64,000 nucleotides of DNA from Longibacter sp051155795 (GTDB lineage: Bacteria; Bacteroidota; Rhodothermia; Rhodothermales; Salinibacteraceae). The notes beneath the pieces were generated by a model. The model was not told where the DNA came from and did no database searches. It saw only the letters and a program-made list of their open reading frames with translations. The stretch spans positions 1-64,000 of the forward strand of contig NZ_DAXETW010000081.1 of the NCBI RefSeq assembly GCF_051155795.1. The letters are read 5' to 3'. Positions 62,457-64,000 of the stretch are shown here, piece by piece. The position numbers and the translations under genes are program-made. Position 1 is the stretch's first letter, and every line of letters begins with the position of its first letter.

Positions 62457-62569
62457 CGTCGGGCCTCCCGAACAACCAAGAAGAGGACGAAGCCGATCGC
62501 CGCTGCTTCGCCAGCATCGCACAATACAGTACCTGCCAGCATTTCCGCAAGGAAATGGGACACCGACAT
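62453..62569 (-). CDS. Candidate 38-aa protein coupled to the sensor kinase
   Basis: The ORF begins MSVSHFLAEMLAGTVLCDAG and ends IGFVLFLVVREARR. Its TGA overlaps the kinase ATG in an ATGA junction, the same coupling seen at other real gene pairs here. A purine-rich AGAGAGGGGG stretch lies upstream of its ATG. The C-terminal half (GFVLFLVV) could associate with the membrane. A hairpin CATTTCC-GCAA-GGAAATG lies at 62540-62557 within its 5' coding end. Evidence is structural only; it may instead be a coupling leader. Confidence 0.4.
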   Translation of the reverse strand: MSVSHFLAEMLAGTVLCDAGEAAAIGFVLFLVVREARR

Positions 62570-62857
62570 AATCGGCCCCCTCTCTTGATAATACGGTTTA
62601 TCGGCCAAACAGGTCTGTAAACATGTCTGAGGGCCTCTTCCGGGAAAACGTCCGTCCTGCATCACAGAAAGATCATCCAATCCCCGCCCCCTCAGAACAT
62701 CGTTACGAAGCAACTGGCGACGGCTTACGTTTTCACTTCCGTACACGTCGTATTGTGATGTACGCAGCACGGCAGAATCATCGAAGGACGGATAGACGGC
62801 CGTGCCTGATGCGCGACCCACTCGACGCTCCTCTTCTACACCGACCCTGTATCTGCT
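62570..62857. other. Divergent intergenic region, promoter(s) only
   Basis: About 290 nt between the kinase operon and the aldo/keto reductase. It contains an AT-rich patch (62585-62620) with a TATTAT-like element on the minus strand. No gene, array or terminator seen. Confidence 0.35.
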
Positions 62858-63808
62858 ATGAAGACTCTTTCGTTCGCGGACAACGACGAGATGCCGATCT
62901 TCGGCCTCGGAACCTGGAAATCCGCCCCCGGGGAGGTCTACGAGGCGGTCAAGGTCGCGCTGGAGGCCGGCTACCGGCACGTGGACTGCGCACCTATCTA
63001 TGGGAACGAGCCGGAAGTCGGGCGCGCGCTCTCTGAATCCGTCGCGAGTGGAGTGGTCGACGCGGATGACGTGTGGGTGACCTCTAAGCTGTGGAACGAC
63101 TCCCACCGTCCGGAGGATGTCCGTCCGGCGCTGGAAGAGACGCTAACCGATCTGCAGTTGGATTCGATCGACCTCTACCTGATGCACTGGCCGGTCGCGC
63201 TGAAGCCCGGCACCGACATTCCGCAGGGGCCGGAGGACTTCCTGAGCACGGACGACGTCCCGCTACACGAGACATGGGCGGCGATGGAAGAACTCGTTGG
63301 CGCCGGCCTGGCCAAGCACATCGGCGTGTCGAACTTCAACATTCAGAAGCTCCAGTCGCTCGTGGAGACGGCGGATCATACGCCGGAGATGAATCAGATC
63401 GAATTGCATCCGTACCTGCAGCAGACGGAGATGCTCGATTTCGCGCGAAATAACAACATCCATTTGACCGCCTACTCGCCGCTCGGCTCGAAGGACCGCC
63501 CCGACGGAATGAAGGCGGAGGACGAGCCGATTCTGCTGGACGACCCGGTGATCGCAGAGATTGCCGACGACCGCAACGCCACAGCCGCGCAGGTCCTGAT
63601 CAGCTGGGCGATGCATCGCGGCACGGCCGTCATCCCGAAATCGGTGAATGAGGGCCGGATCAAGGAAAACCTGGCCAGCACGCAGGTCGAACTGACAGAT
63701 GAAGACATGGAACGCATCGCGGGTCTCGGCCGCGGGCGCCGCTACGTGGATGGATCCTTCTTCGCCATGGAAGGAAGTCCCTACAGCATGCAGGACCTGT
63801 GGGGATAG
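62858..63808 (+). CDS. Aldo/keto reductase
   Basis: 316-aa (alpha/beta)8 AKR: MPIFGLGTWKSAPGEVYEAV, catalytic Tyr in HVDCAPIYGNE, Lys in VTSKLWND, His in YLMHWPV, cofactor region LISWAMHRGTAVIPKSVNEGRIKEN. NADPH-dependent reduction of aldehydes or ketones; similar to aldehyde/aldose reductase types. Cytoplasmic, single gene with a terminator. Confidence 0.93.
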   Translation: MKTLSFADNDEMPIFGLGTWKSAPGEVYEAVKVALEAGYRHVDCAPIYGNEPEVGRALSESVASGVVDADDVWVTSKLWNDSHRPEDVRPALEETLTDLQLDSIDLYLMHWPVALKPGTDIPQGPEDFLSTDDVPLHETWAAMEELVGAGLAKHIGVSNFNIQKLQSLVETADHTPEMNQIELHPYLQQTEMLDFARNNNIHLTAYSPLGSKDRPDGMKAEDEPILLDDPVIAEIADDRNATAAQVLISWAMHRGTAVIPKSVNEGRIKENLASTQVELTDEDMERIAGLGRGRRYVDGSFFAMEGSPYSMQDLWG

Positions 63809-63849
63809 AGCAGGGCGAAGGTTAAACCTCGACGTTCAACGCGGATGCT

Positions 63850-63885
63850 CCCATCGCCTGGATTGCTCCGGGCGGTGGGTTTTTT
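63850..63885 (+). terminator. Rho-independent terminator after the aldo/keto reductase
   Basis: CCCATCGCC (63850-63858) pairs with GGCGGTGGG (63871-63879), one G-T pair, followed by TTTTTT at 63880-63885. Confidence 0.88.
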
Positions 63886-63943
63886 GAAAGGCGCAGACGT
63901 CTGGGGGCAGTTGTTGAGGTCTGACGGTGGCATTCTGCACCGC

Positions 63944-63986
63944 GCTGAACATTGAACGCTGAACGATGAACCCTGAACCCTAAACG
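63944..63986. repeat. Heptamer array (TGAACAT/TGAACCC units)
   Basis: Six units: TGAACAT, TGAACGC, TGAACGA, TGAACCC, TGAACCC, TAAACGA. Near-identical in unit to the array at 6358 more than 57 kb away. Confidence 0.88.
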
Positions 63987-64000
63987 AAACCCCACCCAAT

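Overview
The window is dense, GC-rich bacterial chromosome with about 48 supported protein genes and one tRNA. There is no rRNA, insertion sequence, prophage or CRISPR array. Several genes point to the phylum Bacteroidota: a PorQ-type outer-membrane protein of type IX secretion, an HmuY-type haem lipoprotein, a TonB energy transducer of the Bacteroidota kind, large secreted M16/M1/S9 peptidases and several small outer-membrane barrels. High GC together with Asp/Glu-rich, Lys-poor proteins suggests a halophilic member of the Rhodothermia (Salinibacter-like). The exact genus is inference only.

Layout. 0-11 kb: end of an FtsX-type permease, M16 peptidase, AttH/CrtC-like lipocalin, HSDR_N-type nuclease-fold protein, TonB, an EF-G paralogue, and a truncated integrase-like protein that lacks its catalytic residues. 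11-24 kb: CysQ-like phosphatase, aminotransferase, guanine deaminase, PorQ, SecA, RecN, an outer-membrane barrel and a phosphohexomutase. 24-32.5 kb: nine co-oriented minus-strand genes that look like a light/photo-oxidative-stress group (fasciclin lipoprotein, SDR, FeS photolyase/cryptochrome, SRPBCC-TIGR01777 epimerase, FAD amine-oxidase-like protein, membrane protein, DUF427, 2Fe-2S ferredoxin, free-Met-R-sulfoxide reductase). 32.7 kb: tRNA-Asn with a structured leader. 33-49 kb: M1 and S9 peptidases, HD phosphohydrolase, two barrels, crotonase, YhbY, a Rof-like protein, IlvE, a GT2, a GNAT, a MoxR-like ATPase, and a two-lipoprotein HtrA/propeller pair. 49-56.4 kb: a complete haem-uptake operon, HmuR-HmuY-HmuT-HmuU-HmuV-HmuS, which moves haem from the outer-membrane receptor to cytoplasmic haem handling. 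56-64 kb: methyltransferase, DUF1152 protein, a TRIC-type channel, an SSS symporter and a HisKA_2 sensor kinase preceded by a 38-codon ORF that overlaps its start, then an aldo/keto reductase.

The most unusual large-scale signal is not a gene. Intergenic regions repeatedly carry degenerate tandem arrays of 7-nt (TGAACGT/TGAACCC type) or 8-nt (CCAACGAT/GGTGTTAC type) units, about 18 in 64 kb. Some run into gene edges: two genes appear to start with TTG inside a heptamer array, and one acetyltransferase ends inside an octamer array. They resemble the short tandemly repeated repetitive (STRR) sequences of filamentous cyanobacteria. I see no assigned role for them here.
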